Of a stretch of 64,000 nt of DNA, positions 18,745-28,168 are shown piece by piece. Positions within the stretch are counted from its first letter, which is position 1. Each line of letters begins with the position of its first letter. The stretch covers positions 182,891-246,890 of the forward strand of contig JAEZGS010000027.1 of assembly GCA_023437225.1 (NCBI GenBank). The letters are read 5' to 3'. The position numbers were made by a program, and so were the translations under genes. The DNA comes from Bacteroidota bacterium (GTDB taxonomy: Bacteria > Bacteroidota > Bacteroidia > Chitinophagales > Chitinophagaceae). The notes under the pieces are model-generated. The model did not search any database. It saw only the letters and a list, made by a program, of their open reading frames with translations, and had not been told where the DNA came from.

Positions 18745-19653
18745 ATGCAGGAGATAACAGTGAAGCAGAATAGTTCTTTAACAGTCGGAAGCAAGATCCG
18801 CGATTACATGATGCTTGTAAAGTTCAGCCTTACATTCCTCGTTGTGTTTTCCGCGGTGATCAGCTACCTGATGGCGCCAAAGGTTGTGGAGTTCAACTGG
18901 CTCATGATCATGTTGCTTTTTGTTGCAGGTTTTCTCGTAACAGGAAGTGCCAACACAGTGAACCAGATCCAGGAAAAAGACACAGATGCGATGATGAAAA
19001 GAACCGCATCAAGGCCGATTGCATCGGGTAGAATGGGAGAAGTTGAAGCATGGACATTCGCCATTGTAAGCCTCCTTGTGGGTCTTGCAATTCTTGCGTA
19101 TTTCTTTAACTGGCTATCGGCCTTCATCTCTCTTTTCAGTTGGTTCGTGTATGCATACATGTACACCCCATTGAAGAAGATAAGTGCTGTATCGGTGTTG
19201 GTTGGTGCGGTTCCCGGAGCCTTGCCGTGTTTGATCGGTTGGACAGCCGGACAGGATGAGCTTAGCGCCGGTGGATGGATCCTTTTTGCAATCCAGTTCT
19301 TTTGGCAGTTCCCCCATTTTTGGGCGATTGCATGGCTTGCACACAGCGATTATACAAATGCCGGTTTTAAACTGATGCCATCTACCGCGGGGCCAACCAA
19401 ATATTCTGCGATCCAGTCGATCATATATTCCCTGGTTTTGTTGCCGGTGGGAATGTTGCCCTACCTGTTTGGAATGTCTGGTTTTGTAAGTTTCTGGATA
19501 GTGCTGGCAGCGAATCTTTTTATGATCCTGCAATGTGTTAGATTGTATAGGGAGATGGATCGAAAGGCAGCGCGCAGAGTGATGTTTGGCAGCTATATTT
19601 ATTTAGCGATCGTATTGTTATCGCTGCTGGCCGACAAAAATATAATTCATTAA
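18745..19653 (+). CDS. ctaB: Protoheme IX farnesyltransferase (heme O synthase)
   Basis: UbiA-family prenyltransferase that farnesylates heme b to heme O, the precursor of heme A for the adjacent oxidase. 302 residues, about eight helices. The prenyl-diphosphate Mg-binding motif is NQIQEKDTDAMMKRTASRPI, and the second Asp region is AWLAHSDYTNAGFKLMP. It lies 26 bp after coxA within the operon. A heme A synthase (ctaA) is not in this window. Confidence 0.95.
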   Translation: MQEITVKQNSSLTVGSKIRDYMMLVKFSLTFLVVFSAVISYLMAPKVVEFNWLMIMLLFVAGFLVTGSANTVNQIQEKDTDAMMKRTASRPIASGRMGEVEAWTFAIVSLLVGLAILAYFFNWLSAFISLFSWFVYAYMYTPLKKISAVSVLVGAVPGALPCLIGWTAGQDELSAGGWILFAIQFFWQFPHFWAIAWLAHSDYTNAGFKLMPSTAGPTKYSAIQSIIYSLVLLPVGMLPYLFGMSGFVSFWIVLAANLFMILQCVRLYREMDRKAARRVMFGSYIYLAIVLLSLLADKNIIH

Positions 19654-19663
19654 AATATCAAAC

Positions 19664-20236
19664 GTGTTGACAGAAGTAGTGACTGAACAGAACAAAAAGA
19701 TCCATCCGCATAAGTTCACCCTTTGGGTTGCACTTGGAAGCATCGTAATGATGTTCGCGGGGATGACGAGCGCCTTTATGGTGAAAGGCAGTCTGCCCGG
19801 ATGGTCTACAGTGGAGATGCCGGTGATATTCTATTATTCTACAGCGATCATGCTGATCAGTAGTGTAACCATCCAGGTAGCACATAAATCTTTCAAGGAA
19901 AGAAAAATGATCAGCTACCGGAGAATGATCGTGCTTACAGTGGTTTTGGGATTTGCATTCATCGCGATGCAATTGTTAGGATTTAACCAGCTCCTCAATC
20001 GTGGTGTTACCATGGAAGGAAGCGCTGGAGCAGGACAATTCCTGTACATCATTTTCGGGTTGCATGGACTGCATGTTCTTGGTGGTGTAATTGCATTGCT
20101 TATTATGTTGGCGAGGGCCTTCAGTTCCAGAACCAGGAATTACAATCCTGTCTCCATAGAAATTGCCGGTACATACTGGCACTTCGTGGATGCGCTTTGG
20201 ATCTACCTGTTCATATTTTTTTTATGGGCATTATAG
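19664..20236 (+). CDS. Cytochrome c oxidase subunit III, short paralogue
   Basis: A 190-residue subunit III-like protein with about five helices, shorter than the classical seven-helix form. The C-terminal EIAGTYWHFVDALWIYLF block is the conserved subunit III signature. The start is GTG at 19664, 10 bp after ctaB. A second subunit III gene follows 51 bp downstream; such tandem pairs are usual in Bacteroidota aa3 operons. Confidence 0.9.
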   Translation: MLTEVVTEQNKKIHPHKFTLWVALGSIVMMFAGMTSAFMVKGSLPGWSTVEMPVIFYYSTAIMLISSVTIQVAHKSFKERKMISYRRMIVLTVVLGFAFIAMQLLGFNQLLNRGVTMEGSAGAGQFLYIIFGLHGLHVLGGVIALLIMLARAFSSRTRNYNPVSIEIAGTYWHFVDALWIYLFIFFLWAL

Positions 20237-20287
20237 AACGGAAATTGACTAACCAGAAATTATACATTCGAACCTTAAAACAGTAAC

Positions 20288-20962
20288 ATGGCACAAGCAG
20301 TTCCTGCTAATGAAAAATGGTGGGGTGGAGGAAGGAGTCCTTTCAATGTCGAGTACGGAAAATTGATGATGTGGTACTTTCTGATGAGTGATGCATTCAC
20401 TTTCGGTGCGTTCCTCATTTCTTATGGTACAATACGTATGTCCAGTAACGGCTGGCCTGATCCTAATGAAGTGTTCAATAGCTTCCCGCTTGCAGGTCAC
20501 GCAAATTTGCCGCTTGCATTCGTGAGTCTGATGACCTTTATTCTCATCATGAGCTCCGTAACCATGGTGCTTGCTGTACATGAAGGTCATAAGATGAACA
20601 GGGCAGGAGTAATTAAGTGGCTGGCATGGACCATCCTTGGTGGAGCCGCTTTCCTGGCATGCCAGGCATGGGAATGGACGCACCTGTATCACCAGGGTGC
20701 ATGGTGGGGATTGAATCCGTTCCAGAATGCAGACGGAACTCCATCCACAACAAACTTTACAAACTTCTTCTTTACCATCACAGGCTTCCACGGGTTCCAC
20801 GTATTCTCAGGCGTAATAATCAACATCATTATGTTGATCAAGGCGATCAGGGGCGACTTTGACAAGCGCGGCCATTACCTTATGGTTGAGAAGTCTGGTT
20901 TATACTGGCACTTCGTTGACCTGGTATGGGTTTTCGTATTCCTTTGTTTCTACCTGATCTAA
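20288..20962 (+). CDS. coxC: Cytochrome c oxidase subunit III, second paralogue
   Basis: Subunit III (224 residues, about five helices). Signature segments: MSDAFTFGAFLISYG, FTITGFHGFHVFSGV, and GLYWHFVDLVWVFVF at the C-terminus. It is clearly homologous to the gene just upstream but with an extra central insert containing WEWTHLYHQGAWWG. Probably the principal subunit III of the oxidase. Confidence 0.93.
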   Translation: MAQAVPANEKWWGGGRSPFNVEYGKLMMWYFLMSDAFTFGAFLISYGTIRMSSNGWPDPNEVFNSFPLAGHANLPLAFVSLMTFILIMSSVTMVLAVHEGHKMNRAGVIKWLAWTILGGAAFLACQAWEWTHLYHQGAWWGLNPFQNADGTPSTTNFTNFFFTITGFHGFHVFSGVIINIIMLIKAIRGDFDKRGHYLMVEKSGLYWHFVDLVWVFVFLCFYLI

Positions 20963-20991
20963 CTCTAACCAACAAACATTAATCTGATACA

Positions 20992-21447
20992 ATGCAACAT
21001 ACAAACGACCTCCAGGAAGTAACTTATCATCACGGGCCGGCAGAGGGTACAGGAAGGATATGGAAAACCTTCTGGATACTGTTGATCATCACCATCATTG
21101 AACTGGGACTTGGCTTGCTCATGTATGCAGTGTCAATGGGCGATTTTGCCGTGATGCTTATCAAAGGAGTAATTGTGATCCTGACTCTCGCAAAAGCATT
21201 TTACATCATTGCAGTGTTCATGCACCTTGGTGATGAGATCAGGAACATGATCATGACCATCGGAATTCCTTCTCTTCTCTTTATCTGGTTCATTGGTGCA
21301 TTTATCTGGGATGGTAACTCATTCCGTAACCTGAACAATACATTCGATCCATATAAGAAAGAGCGTACAACAACGCCCGTGGAAAAGAAAGCAGACACAC
21401 ACCAGGCGCCCGAAAAAGGAACACAAAAGCCAGGTGAAGTGCACTAG
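20992..21447 (+). CDS. Cytochrome c oxidase subunit IV (prokaryotic COX4 type)
   Basis: A 151-residue small oxidase subunit with three transmembrane helices (about 25-45, 50-70 and 83-103) matching the prokaryotic COX4 family, with MHLGDEIRNM between the second and third. The C-terminal 40 residues are Lys/Thr/Pro-rich. It is the last gene before the terminator at 21483, so it closes the act-cox operon. Confidence 0.9.
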   Translation: MQHTNDLQEVTYHHGPAEGTGRIWKTFWILLIITIIELGLGLLMYAVSMGDFAVMLIKGVIVILTLAKAFYIIAVFMHLGDEIRNMIMTIGIPSLLFIWFIGAFIWDGNSFRNLNNTFDPYKKERTTTPVEKKADTHQAPEKGTQKPGEVH

Positions 21448-21482
21448 CAGAAAGTTCTGCTGTTCCTGAGTGTTAAATTTTT

Positions 21483-21512
21483 AAAACCATCGGTTTTTGC
21501 CGGTGGTTTTTT
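21483..21512 (+). terminator. Rho-independent terminator of the act-cox operon
   Basis: An 11-bp stem AAAACCATCGG / CCGGTGGTTTT (one G-T pair) with a 6-nt loop and a T run lies 36 bp after the subunit IV stop codon. Confidence 0.9.
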
Positions 21513-21576
21513 ATGCAATGGATATACTGCTTCATATTTCAGCGGTAACTTCGCGCCACACTAAAACCAAAGCATC

Positions 21577-22287
21577 TTGAGCAAAAAAGCAGTTCTTGCA
21601 TTGACGCTTGCGATAGTGATCCCGGTAATTTGTTATTTCCTGGTGGGTGCACTGAGCTCCAGGAATCTCAATCTGCCTCCGCATTATTATGCAGATTCCG
21701 TTATCAACAGAGTAGAACGCGGCAAGAGTGTTACCGATACCGTCTGGCATAAAGTGCGCAACATAACGCTAACGAACCAGTTGGGACAGCAGGTGTCATT
21801 AGATGATCTGCAGGGGAAGATCATCATCATGGATTTCTTTTTCACAAGGTGTCCATCTATCTGCCCAACGCTTACAAAAAATATGAAGGGATTGCAGGAC
21901 GCTCTGAAAGGAAAGGATCCAAGAAGACCAAACCCTCCTTTCGTTCATTTTGTGTCGTTAAGTGTTGATCCGGTACGCGACAGTGTTCCTGTTCTTAAGA
22001 AGTACAGCGATAAATACGGAGTCAATCCTGATGTATGGTGGCTACTGACAGGGCCGAAAGATTCTATTTACAATTTCGCGATAGATGAGACAAAGCTCGG
22101 GATACAAGATGGAGGACAGGTGGATGCCGATTTCATACATACCAATCGCTTTGTATTGATCGATCGCGATCGTGTGATACGTGGATATTATAACGGACTA
22201 GATACAAATTCAGTTTCAAAACTCGCGGAAGATCTTACACTTCTTATGCTTGAAAAAGATAAGAATAAGAAGCGCAAATTATTTTGA
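21577..22287 (+). CDS. SCO1/SenC/PrrC family copper chaperone
   Basis: Thioredoxin-fold protein thought to deliver copper to the CuA site of oxidase subunit II. It is 236 residues with an N-terminal membrane anchor (about 5-27). The copper-binding CxxxC is in FTRCPSICPTLT and the distal His in DADFIHTNRF. TTG is the only plausible start codon near the beginning of the frame. Lies directly after the oxidase operon terminator, consistent with oxidase assembly. Confidence 0.93.
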   Translation: MSKKAVLALTLAIVIPVICYFLVGALSSRNLNLPPHYYADSVINRVERGKSVTDTVWHKVRNITLTNQLGQQVSLDDLQGKIIIMDFFFTRCPSICPTLTKNMKGLQDALKGKDPRRPNPPFVHFVSLSVDPVRDSVPVLKKYSDKYGVNPDVWWLLTGPKDSIYNFAIDETKLGIQDGGQVDADFIHTNRFVLIDRDRVIRGYYNGLDTNSVSKLAEDLTLLMLEKDKNKKRKLF

Positions 22288-22301
22288 CCTTAACCGTTTT
22301 T

Positions 22302-22844
22302 ATGTTGCAGGCAATCATTAAGAAAGACGACAAGAAATTCAGGATACTTATTGGCATATTTTCATTCGTAGTGTTTGCAGTCATTGTCTTACTCGGCCGG
22401 GTGAAACTTGATGTTGACCTTGGCTTCGATCCCCACATTTTTGCACTGATCAATGCTGCAATCAACTCAACGGTTTCGTGCCTTCTTGTCGCCGGATTAA
22501 TAGCGGTAAAAAAGAAAAATTATCAATTGCATAAGAACATCATGTTCTCTGCAATGATTCTTTCAGTTTGCTTTCTCATTTCATACATACTTCACCATTT
22601 GCTCACGGGCGACACCAGGTTTGGAGGCGAGGGCTCTATACGAGTGGTTTATTTTATTATTCTTATCAGCCATATATTTTTAGCGGCGATAATACTTCCT
22701 TTTATTTTGTTCACCACTTATCGTGCACTGATTGCAGAATGGCCGCGACATAAAAAAATTGCACGCATCACCTGGCCGATCTGGTTGTATGTCTCTGTAT
22801 CGGGTGTGCTGGTGTATTTGATGATCAGCCCTTATTATACATGA
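22302..22844 (+). CDS. DUF420 family membrane protein, probable oxidase-assembly factor
   Basis: About 180 residues with five predicted helices. Conserved DUF420 features include the first-helix HIFALINAAIN region, LHKNIMFSAM, and the SYILHHLLTGDTRF His pair. DUF420 proteins are recurrently linked to heme-copper oxidase genes and are implicated in their assembly. The ATG at 22302 is preferred over a TTG at 22284 that overlaps the SCO stop codon. It converges with the alkyltransferase-like gene 10 bp downstream. Confidence 0.88.
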   Translation: MLQAIIKKDDKKFRILIGIFSFVVFAVIVLLGRVKLDVDLGFDPHIFALINAAINSTVSCLLVAGLIAVKKKNYQLHKNIMFSAMILSVCFLISYILHHLLTGDTRFGGEGSIRVVYFIILISHIFLAAIILPFILFTTYRALIAEWPRHKKIARITWPIWLYVSVSGVLVYLMISPYYT

Positions 22845-22854
22845 TTGAACTGCT

Positions 22855-23253
22855 TCACATTTCATCAATACCATCGAATACAAAAAGGTGCTCTTTAAAA
22901 TTTTCGATGGTGTCATCAATCACACGGATCCCTTCTTTTTCCAGCAATTCCTGCATTTCTGTCGGTGAAGAAAAGTGATGCTTTCCTGTAAGTTGTCCAT
23001 TACGGTTCACAACCCGATGAGCCGGCACTGGCGGGTGAATATTGTGAGCATTGTTCATTGCATAACCAACCATACGTGCGGAAGATCTGGTGCCTAAACA
23101 GGCAGCAATTGTACCGTATGTTGTGACCTTGCCTTTCGGTACCTGCCTTACAACCTGGTAAACAAGCTCGAAGAAAGTTTCATCATATTTCCCTGAAGGC
23201 CTAAGCGCCTTCAGCTTTTGACCTGAATTTGATTTCGATTTTGGCATAATCAT
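22855..23253 (-). CDS. Alkyltransferase-like (ATL) protein, MGMT family without active-site Cys
   Basis: A 132-residue protein with the O6-methylguanine-DNA methyltransferase C-terminal fold: VPKGKVTTYGTIA, GTRSSARMVGYAM and the active loop VPAHRVVNRNGQLTG. In true MGMT the loop is PCHRV; here Cys is replaced by Ala (PAHRV), as in ATL proteins, which flag alkylated guanine for nucleotide excision repair instead of repairing it. The start overlaps the trmB stop by 4 bp, so the two are translationally coupled. An alternative ATG lies 6 bp further in. Confidence 0.9.
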   Translation of the reverse strand: MIMPKSKSNSGQKLKALRPSGKYDETFFELVYQVVRQVPKGKVTTYGTIAACLGTRSSARMVGYAMNNAHNIHPPVPAHRVVNRNGQLTGKHHFSSPTEMQELLEKEGIRVIDDTIENFKEHLFVFDGIDEM

Positions 23254-23966
23254 GATTCTGTTTCATCAATGCCGGCTTCCATCAACATTTCTTTCAATCT
23301 CATATCGATATTTGGGAGAGGCTTAGCAGGCAACTGAAATTTTAAATAATGTATGCGGTTGCTTTTCGCGATGTCCAGGCTTTCGTAATGTGTTTTAATT
23401 TTTAGCTCCTCACTAAGATTTTCACTTGTGTAGACGTCATCCATATCTTCTATTACCTGCAGTTCATATAAAGAGATTACCATCTTTGTAAATGCATACA
23501 GGTCCGGTGAATCAGTTTTTAAGTGAATGCTTCCCCCTTCTTTCAATATCGTTTGGTACAATCGTAAAAATCTCGGATGGGTAAGGCGCTTCTTTGCTTT
23601 TGAAGTTCGCAACTGCGGGTCGGGGAAAGTGATCCATATCTCACTCACTTCTCCTGAAAGAAAATAATTATCGATCTTATCTATTTGGGAACGAATAAAC
23701 GCAACATTTTTCAAGCCTTCCTGCAATGATTTCTTAGCTCCTACCCATATGCGATTTCCTTTGAGATCGATACCTATATAATTATTCTCCGGATGCAGCC
23801 TGCCGAGGCCAACCGCATATTCACCCTTGCCACAAGCCAGTTCCAGCACAATCGGATTATCATTACCGAAAAAATTTTTCCAGTTACCTTTCATCCCTCC
23901 GGGATACTGAAGCACATTGGTAAAAGTTTCTATCTCTGCAAATCGTTGCAGCTTTTTTTGTCCCAT
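23250..23966 (-). CDS. trmB: tRNA (guanine-N7-)-methyltransferase
   Basis: SAM-dependent enzyme making m7G46 in tRNA. 238 residues. Motif I LELACGKGEYAVGLG, IGIDLKGNR, and the family-specific EIWITFPDPQLR are present. It lies 23 bp after the TonB-dependent receptor gene on the same strand and overlaps the ATL gene. Confidence 0.95.
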   Translation of the reverse strand: MGQKKLQRFAEIETFTNVLQYPGGMKGNWKNFFGNDNPIVLELACGKGEYAVGLGRLHPENNYIGIDLKGNRIWVGAKKSLQEGLKNVAFIRSQIDKIDNYFLSGEVSEIWITFPDPQLRTSKAKKRLTHPRFLRLYQTILKEGGSIHLKTDSPDLYAFTKMVISLYELQVIEDMDDVYTSENLSEELKIKTHYESLDIAKSNRIHYLKFQLPAKPLPNIDMRLKEMLMEAGIDETES

Positions 23967-23989
23967 TGCGCAAATGTAAGGCGCGCAAA

Positions 23990-26428
23990 TTAGAAATCTT
24001 CCTCACCTCCGCCTCCTTCATCGTTGCCCCGATCCCTTTCTTCGCGTTCTTGTTTCTGCCTGTTGAAACGGTAGCTTAAGGTAACCATGAACTGTCTGGA
24101 TCGCCATTGAAAATCCGATCTCGAATAATATCCATCGCGATTAACTATCGTGCGGCGCTTCCTGCTGTTCAATATGTCACGCACATTGAAAGTAATTGTT
24201 GCCTTGCCTTTGAAGATATCGCCACCAATGCCTGCATCGAGGGAGTACATAGATAGCTCCCTGCCTTGTGCATTTCGTCGTGGCGCCCGGTAGAAGAACG
24301 TTGATTGGAACTCCCAGTCTTTCGCAAATCTGATTTTAGTTTGTGTGCGGTTCATGCCTGTGAAAGCGTCCGCATCGAATGATTCGCCTTCGTAATCGCC
24401 AAATGTCAACGAACGAAACAGGTTGATGTTGGATGAAAACCTCCACCATTCAGTAATATCAAATTGAAGATTGAATTCAAATCCATAGTTGTTCTGCGTG
24501 GCAAGATTCACCGGGAATACATAGGCTATCGCATTTGTATCAATTGTAGTGATCCGCTGAATAACATTTTTACGATCCCTGTAATAAATATTTGTTAGCA
24601 ACGACCCGCTCTCAAATTCGCGAAGCCATCCGATCTCCATCGAGTGTGTGAACTCCGGATTAAGATTGGGATTGCCAACAAAGAATGAACGTAGATCACT
24701 GAAATCTGAAAACGGCAGCAGGTCGCGATAATTCGGACGATTGATGCGATAGCTATAACTAGCCTGGATACTGTTATTATCGTTCAGTTCATATGACAAA
24801 GTGCCGCTCGGGAAAAGATTGAGGTAATCGCGTTGATTAACGGTAGACGATTTAACCAGTTCAGTGCTCAAATCAGTATACTCAAGTCTCAGTCCACCCT
24901 GCAATGCGAGCCGCTTCTTCTTGGTGCTTGCCTGTAGATATGCTGCATGAATGTTTTCAATGTAGATCATGTTATTGTCAAATGCAGGCAATACCTGCCA
25001 TCCATCAATACCTTCATTTGTTTCAAGCAGATAATCATTTTGTATGCGGCGCTTACTCGATCGTAAGCCAATTTCCCAACGGGAATTCTCACCTACAGGG
25101 TTGACGTAATCTGTTTGAAAGAGCCAGCTGTATTCATTTGCACGGTTGTCTGCCCTTTGCTGTGATGTGATGTTTGAACCATGAATAAGCTGATTGTAAT
25201 TCGTAAGTTCGATCTCATCTTCAGAAACATACTTAATGTCTGCTGTTAATAGCTGATCCTTTTTTTTGAACTTTTTACGGAAAGCTAGTGCGGCTTCCAT
25301 TTCTGTATCCGAATCATCTTCCTTCTCTGTGCGTTGTACGGTCTGGGTCAGATCTCCTGTCTTGTTGTAATCATTATAATACAACGTAGACCGATTGCTT
25401 CCATTTGAAGGGTTGAACAGAACTGAAGCGGTAAAAGTTGTATTGTCATTTGGGCTGAAATCAAAGCCACCCATTATGTTATGCGATATACCGCTTCTGC
25501 GAATATCTCTATCCTGACGATATGAAAAACTGGTGTCTGCATTTTCATATTGCTGAAATGAATTTCCGCTACCGGGCCCGGATCGGTAATCGATGCCATA
25601 GCTGCCAAACAAGTTCCACTTATTCCTTTTATAATTCATAACCAGTGATCCGCCGAATGCTGCCGGCGCCCCCGCATTAACAGTGAACGTGCCGTTGAAA
25701 CCGCGACGTTTATTCTTTTTTAGCACGATATTGATAATTCCTGCCTCGCCTGTTGCTTCATATCGCGCCGAAGGATTGGTAATGATCTCAACCGTTTCAA
25801 TAAGATTAGCAGGTATTTGCCGAAGTGCATCGGCAGTATTTGTAAGTGCCGATGGCTTTCCGTCAATCAATATCCTCACACCCTGACTGCCGCGAAGATT
25901 TACCGATCCATCGACATCCACGCTTACAGAAGGAACATTATTCAACACGTCGGCTGCATTCCCGCCAGCCGTATTCAAATCCTCCCCAACGGTATACACG
26001 CGTTTGTCAAGTTCGAGCCTCAACTGGCTTTTTTGACCCACTACAACTACTGCCTTCATTGCGGATGATGAAGGCTGCACAGTAATGTTTCCAAGGCTTG
26101 TATCCGCATTGGTAATTGTGATGTTATTGATAGTACGTGACTCGAATGATGTAAAACTTACTTCAAGAAAATACCTGCCTGAGTCAGCAAATATTGTGAA
26201 TCGCCCAGAAGTGTCTGCCATCGATTGTCGCACAATAATGGAGTCTGGCTGTTTTTTAAGAGCAAGAGAAGCAAGTGGAACTCCTTTGCCCAGATCATCA
26301 ATCACGCGGCCGCTGATACGATATCCGCTGCTGTCTTGTGCGAGCAGCGGTTTAGAGGCACTTCCGATGAGCATCAACAATAACAATATCTTCATGGATA
26401 CACGACCCAGGGTAACTATTCCAGCCAT
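23990..26428 (-). CDS. TonB-dependent outer-membrane receptor (outer membrane beta-barrel family)
   Basis: An 812-residue outer-membrane receptor. A signal peptide (about 12-30) is followed by a CarboxypepD_reg-like domain (RISGRVIDDLGKGVPLAS), a TonB plug (about residues 125-230, with VSVDVDGSVNLRGSQGVRIL and IEIITNPSARY-type sequence), and a C-terminal barrel of the OMP_b-brl_3 type. The C-terminus after the last strand (VTLSYRFNRQ) is a charged Arg/Glu/Gly tail. No SusD-like partner is adjacent, so the substrate cannot be inferred; this is not a classical SusCD pair. Confidence 0.92.
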   Translation of the reverse strand: MAGIVTLGRVSMKILLLLMLIGSASKPLLAQDSSGYRISGRVIDDLGKGVPLASLALKKQPDSIIVRQSMADTSGRFTIFADSGRYFLEVSFTSFESRTINNITITNADTSLGNITVQPSSSAMKAVVVVGQKSQLRLELDKRVYTVGEDLNTAGGNAADVLNNVPSVSVDVDGSVNLRGSQGVRILIDGKPSALTNTADALRQIPANLIETVEIITNPSARYEATGEAGIINIVLKKNKRRGFNGTFTVNAGAPAAFGGSLVMNYKRNKWNLFGSYGIDYRSGPGSGNSFQQYENADTSFSYRQDRDIRRSGISHNIMGGFDFSPNDNTTFTASVLFNPSNGSNRSTLYYNDYNKTGDLTQTVQRTEKEDDSDTEMEAALAFRKKFKKKDQLLTADIKYVSEDEIELTNYNQLIHGSNITSQQRADNRANEYSWLFQTDYVNPVGENSRWEIGLRSSKRRIQNDYLLETNEGIDGWQVLPAFDNNMIYIENIHAAYLQASTKKKRLALQGGLRLEYTDLSTELVKSSTVNQRDYLNLFPSGTLSYELNDNNSIQASYSYRINRPNYRDLLPFSDFSDLRSFFVGNPNLNPEFTHSMEIGWLREFESGSLLTNIYYRDRKNVIQRITTIDTNAIAYVFPVNLATQNNYGFEFNLQFDITEWWRFSSNINLFRSLTFGDYEGESFDADAFTGMNRTQTKIRFAKDWEFQSTFFYRAPRRNAQGRELSMYSLDAGIGGDIFKGKATITFNVRDILNSRKRRTIVNRDGYYSRSDFQWRSRQFMVTLSYRFNRQKQEREERDRGNDEGGGGEEDF

Positions 26429-26440
26429 CTTACTTATGTT

Positions 26441-27088
26441 TTAGCTAACAACGGTACAGGAAAGCAATTCATCGAGCTTTCTATACCCTGAAATCATAGA
26501 GGAACGGCCATTGTCAAATCTCAGGAGGATCGTGGGGAAACGACTGATGCCTTTGACGGCAATTTCTTCCAAATCCTTGCGGAATGCATGCATTGTTTTT
26601 TCGTCGTGCATGTCTTTTTCAAAAACCTCGAGACTGAATCCATTACAATCGGATTCAAGATTTGCCGCCACTTTCAAAATGGTTGACAACTTCGAAATGT
26701 TGATACCTTCGGTCATCACAGCTTTCTGCAATGTTTTCAGCATCGTTGTTTCCGCCTCAGGTGATTGAAATCCTGCGGCTTTGACAGCCATACAAGCGGT
26801 GTAGGATGATGAAGGCGGGTCTGTGAACCATATCTTATCGTTCAGCTTAACACCCGACATGATCGATGCCTCATGCCATACAGGTCCCATCTGAATGGGC
26901 TTTGACACCATCTGAACCGGGTCATGGAATTGTTTCCAGCTGGGCAATAAACCTCCCATACAATATCGTGTGGGAATATTGTCCCCAAGGCGCTGCCGGA
27001 ACTCGTGGATCTGTTCATCCATTACGAAACTCCAGCAGCACAGGGGATCAGTGTATATAACTATTTCGACAACTGTTTGTTCTTTCAA
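26441..27088 (-). CDS. DsbA/FrnE-family thioredoxin-fold protein with CxxS motif
   Basis: A 215-residue protein of the DsbA-like thioredoxin superfamily (KGISRFPTILLRF provides the cis-Pro loop). The redox site reads DPLCCWSF: residues 17-20 are Cys-Cys-Trp-Ser, so the second Cys of CxxC is Ser. There is no signal peptide, so it is probably cytosolic, like FrnE or the Spx adaptor family. It sits between Mn catalase (2-bp gap) and the TonB-dependent receptor (12-bp gap), suggesting an oxidative-stress operon. The function is not known. Confidence 0.8.
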   Translation of the reverse strand: MKEQTVVEIVIYTDPLCCWSFVMDEQIHEFRQRLGDNIPTRYCMGGLLPSWKQFHDPVQMVSKPIQMGPVWHEASIMSGVKLNDKIWFTDPPSSSYTACMAVKAAGFQSPEAETTMLKTLQKAVMTEGINISKLSTILKVAANLESDCNGFSLEVFEKDMHDEKTMHAFRKDLEEIAVKGISRFPTILLRFDNGRSSMISGYRKLDELLSCTVVS

Positions 27089-27090
27089 TG

Positions 27091-28095
27091 CTATCGTTTC
27101 GATTTATTGGTTATTTCGTTCAACCCGTCCTTCAGGTTCTCATCGATCGGGTCTTCTGGTAGTGGCTTATTCCATTGTTGTGGGCCAATAGGAGTGGACA
27201 TATGAACGATCTGGCTTCTTTCTTTGCTCATCTTATCATTCATTTCCTTCATTGATTCCAACGTTTGATTCGTTCCGCTAATAGCTTGATCCAGCAAGCC
27301 ATTCGTTTGAACAACATGCTTTATCGGGTCTTCAATGAACTGCCAGGTTTCGCCGGTAATAGGTGTTTCACCCTGATTCCACGGCCCCCTTAAGGAATTG
27401 CCGCTCGACATGTTGAAATATAAATTTCCATAACGCGGATCAGCTTGTAAAACCCCGGGCGGGAAATTAGGAGTAATCGTTTCCAACGCTGCCTGAAACA
27501 TCTGGAAATGTGCAACCTCGCGGGTCATGAGAAACTGTAGCGTTTCTTTCACATAGGGATCGTCAGTGAATTGCAGAAGATACTCATAAACCATCTTGGC
27601 GCGGGACTCCGCTGCAATATCGGATCGAAGATCCGCGGTCAGTTCCCCATTCACGTCGCCATTAATATAAGCCGCTGTCCAGGGTACACCCTGGCTGTTT
27701 GTATACGCAGGCCCGCCGCCTGACGATACAAGGAATTGCGGAGCTACCATCGCCTTATGAATGATATTTTCTTTTGCAGCCTTTCCGTTTAGCAATTGCA
27801 TGATCTCTGATTGCTCGGCGGCATTCTTGAGATCACCGTTCACTCCCTGTAAAAGCATCTGAATGGTTGCTCCTACTACTTCAAGATGACTGAACTCCTC
27901 CGTTGCAATGTCCATTAACAGGTCGTATTTATCAGGATAAGGATTTTTAGCTCCGAAAGCCTGGCCGAAGTATCGTAATGCTGCGGCGAGTTCTCCATTG
28001 GCTCCCCCGAACTGCTCAAGCAATAGTGTAGCAAAGGCAGGATCGGGCCTGGACACCCGTGCATTGAACTGCAGGTCCTTGACGTGGTAAAACAT
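27091..28095 (-). CDS. Manganese catalase
   Basis: Non-heme di-manganese catalase of the ferritin-like superfamily, 334 residues; converts H2O2 to water and O2. Metal-ligand motifs: GGANGELAAALRYFGQA, ATEEFSHLE and REVAHFQMF supply the Glu and His ligands of the four-helix bundle. It is first in the minus-strand gene run 28095-22855. The upstream 830 bp contain repeat arrays. Confidence 0.94.
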   Translation of the reverse strand: MFYHVKDLQFNARVSRPDPAFATLLLEQFGGANGELAAALRYFGQAFGAKNPYPDKYDLLMDIATEEFSHLEVVGATIQMLLQGVNGDLKNAAEQSEIMQLLNGKAAKENIIHKAMVAPQFLVSSGGGPAYTNSQGVPWTAAYINGDVNGELTADLRSDIAAESRAKMVYEYLLQFTDDPYVKETLQFLMTREVAHFQMFQAALETITPNFPPGVLQADPRYGNLYFNMSSGNSLRGPWNQGETPITGETWQFIEDPIKHVVQTNGLLDQAISGTNQTLESMKEMNDKMSKERSQIVHMSTPIGPQQWNKPLPEDPIDENLKDGLNEITNKSKR

Positions 28096-28168
28096 AGCGA
28101 TAAGTTTAATGATGAACAGTGATCGAGCGAAAATTTGTGCCAGCGGGGAGTTGGTAGTCGGAGCGAAT

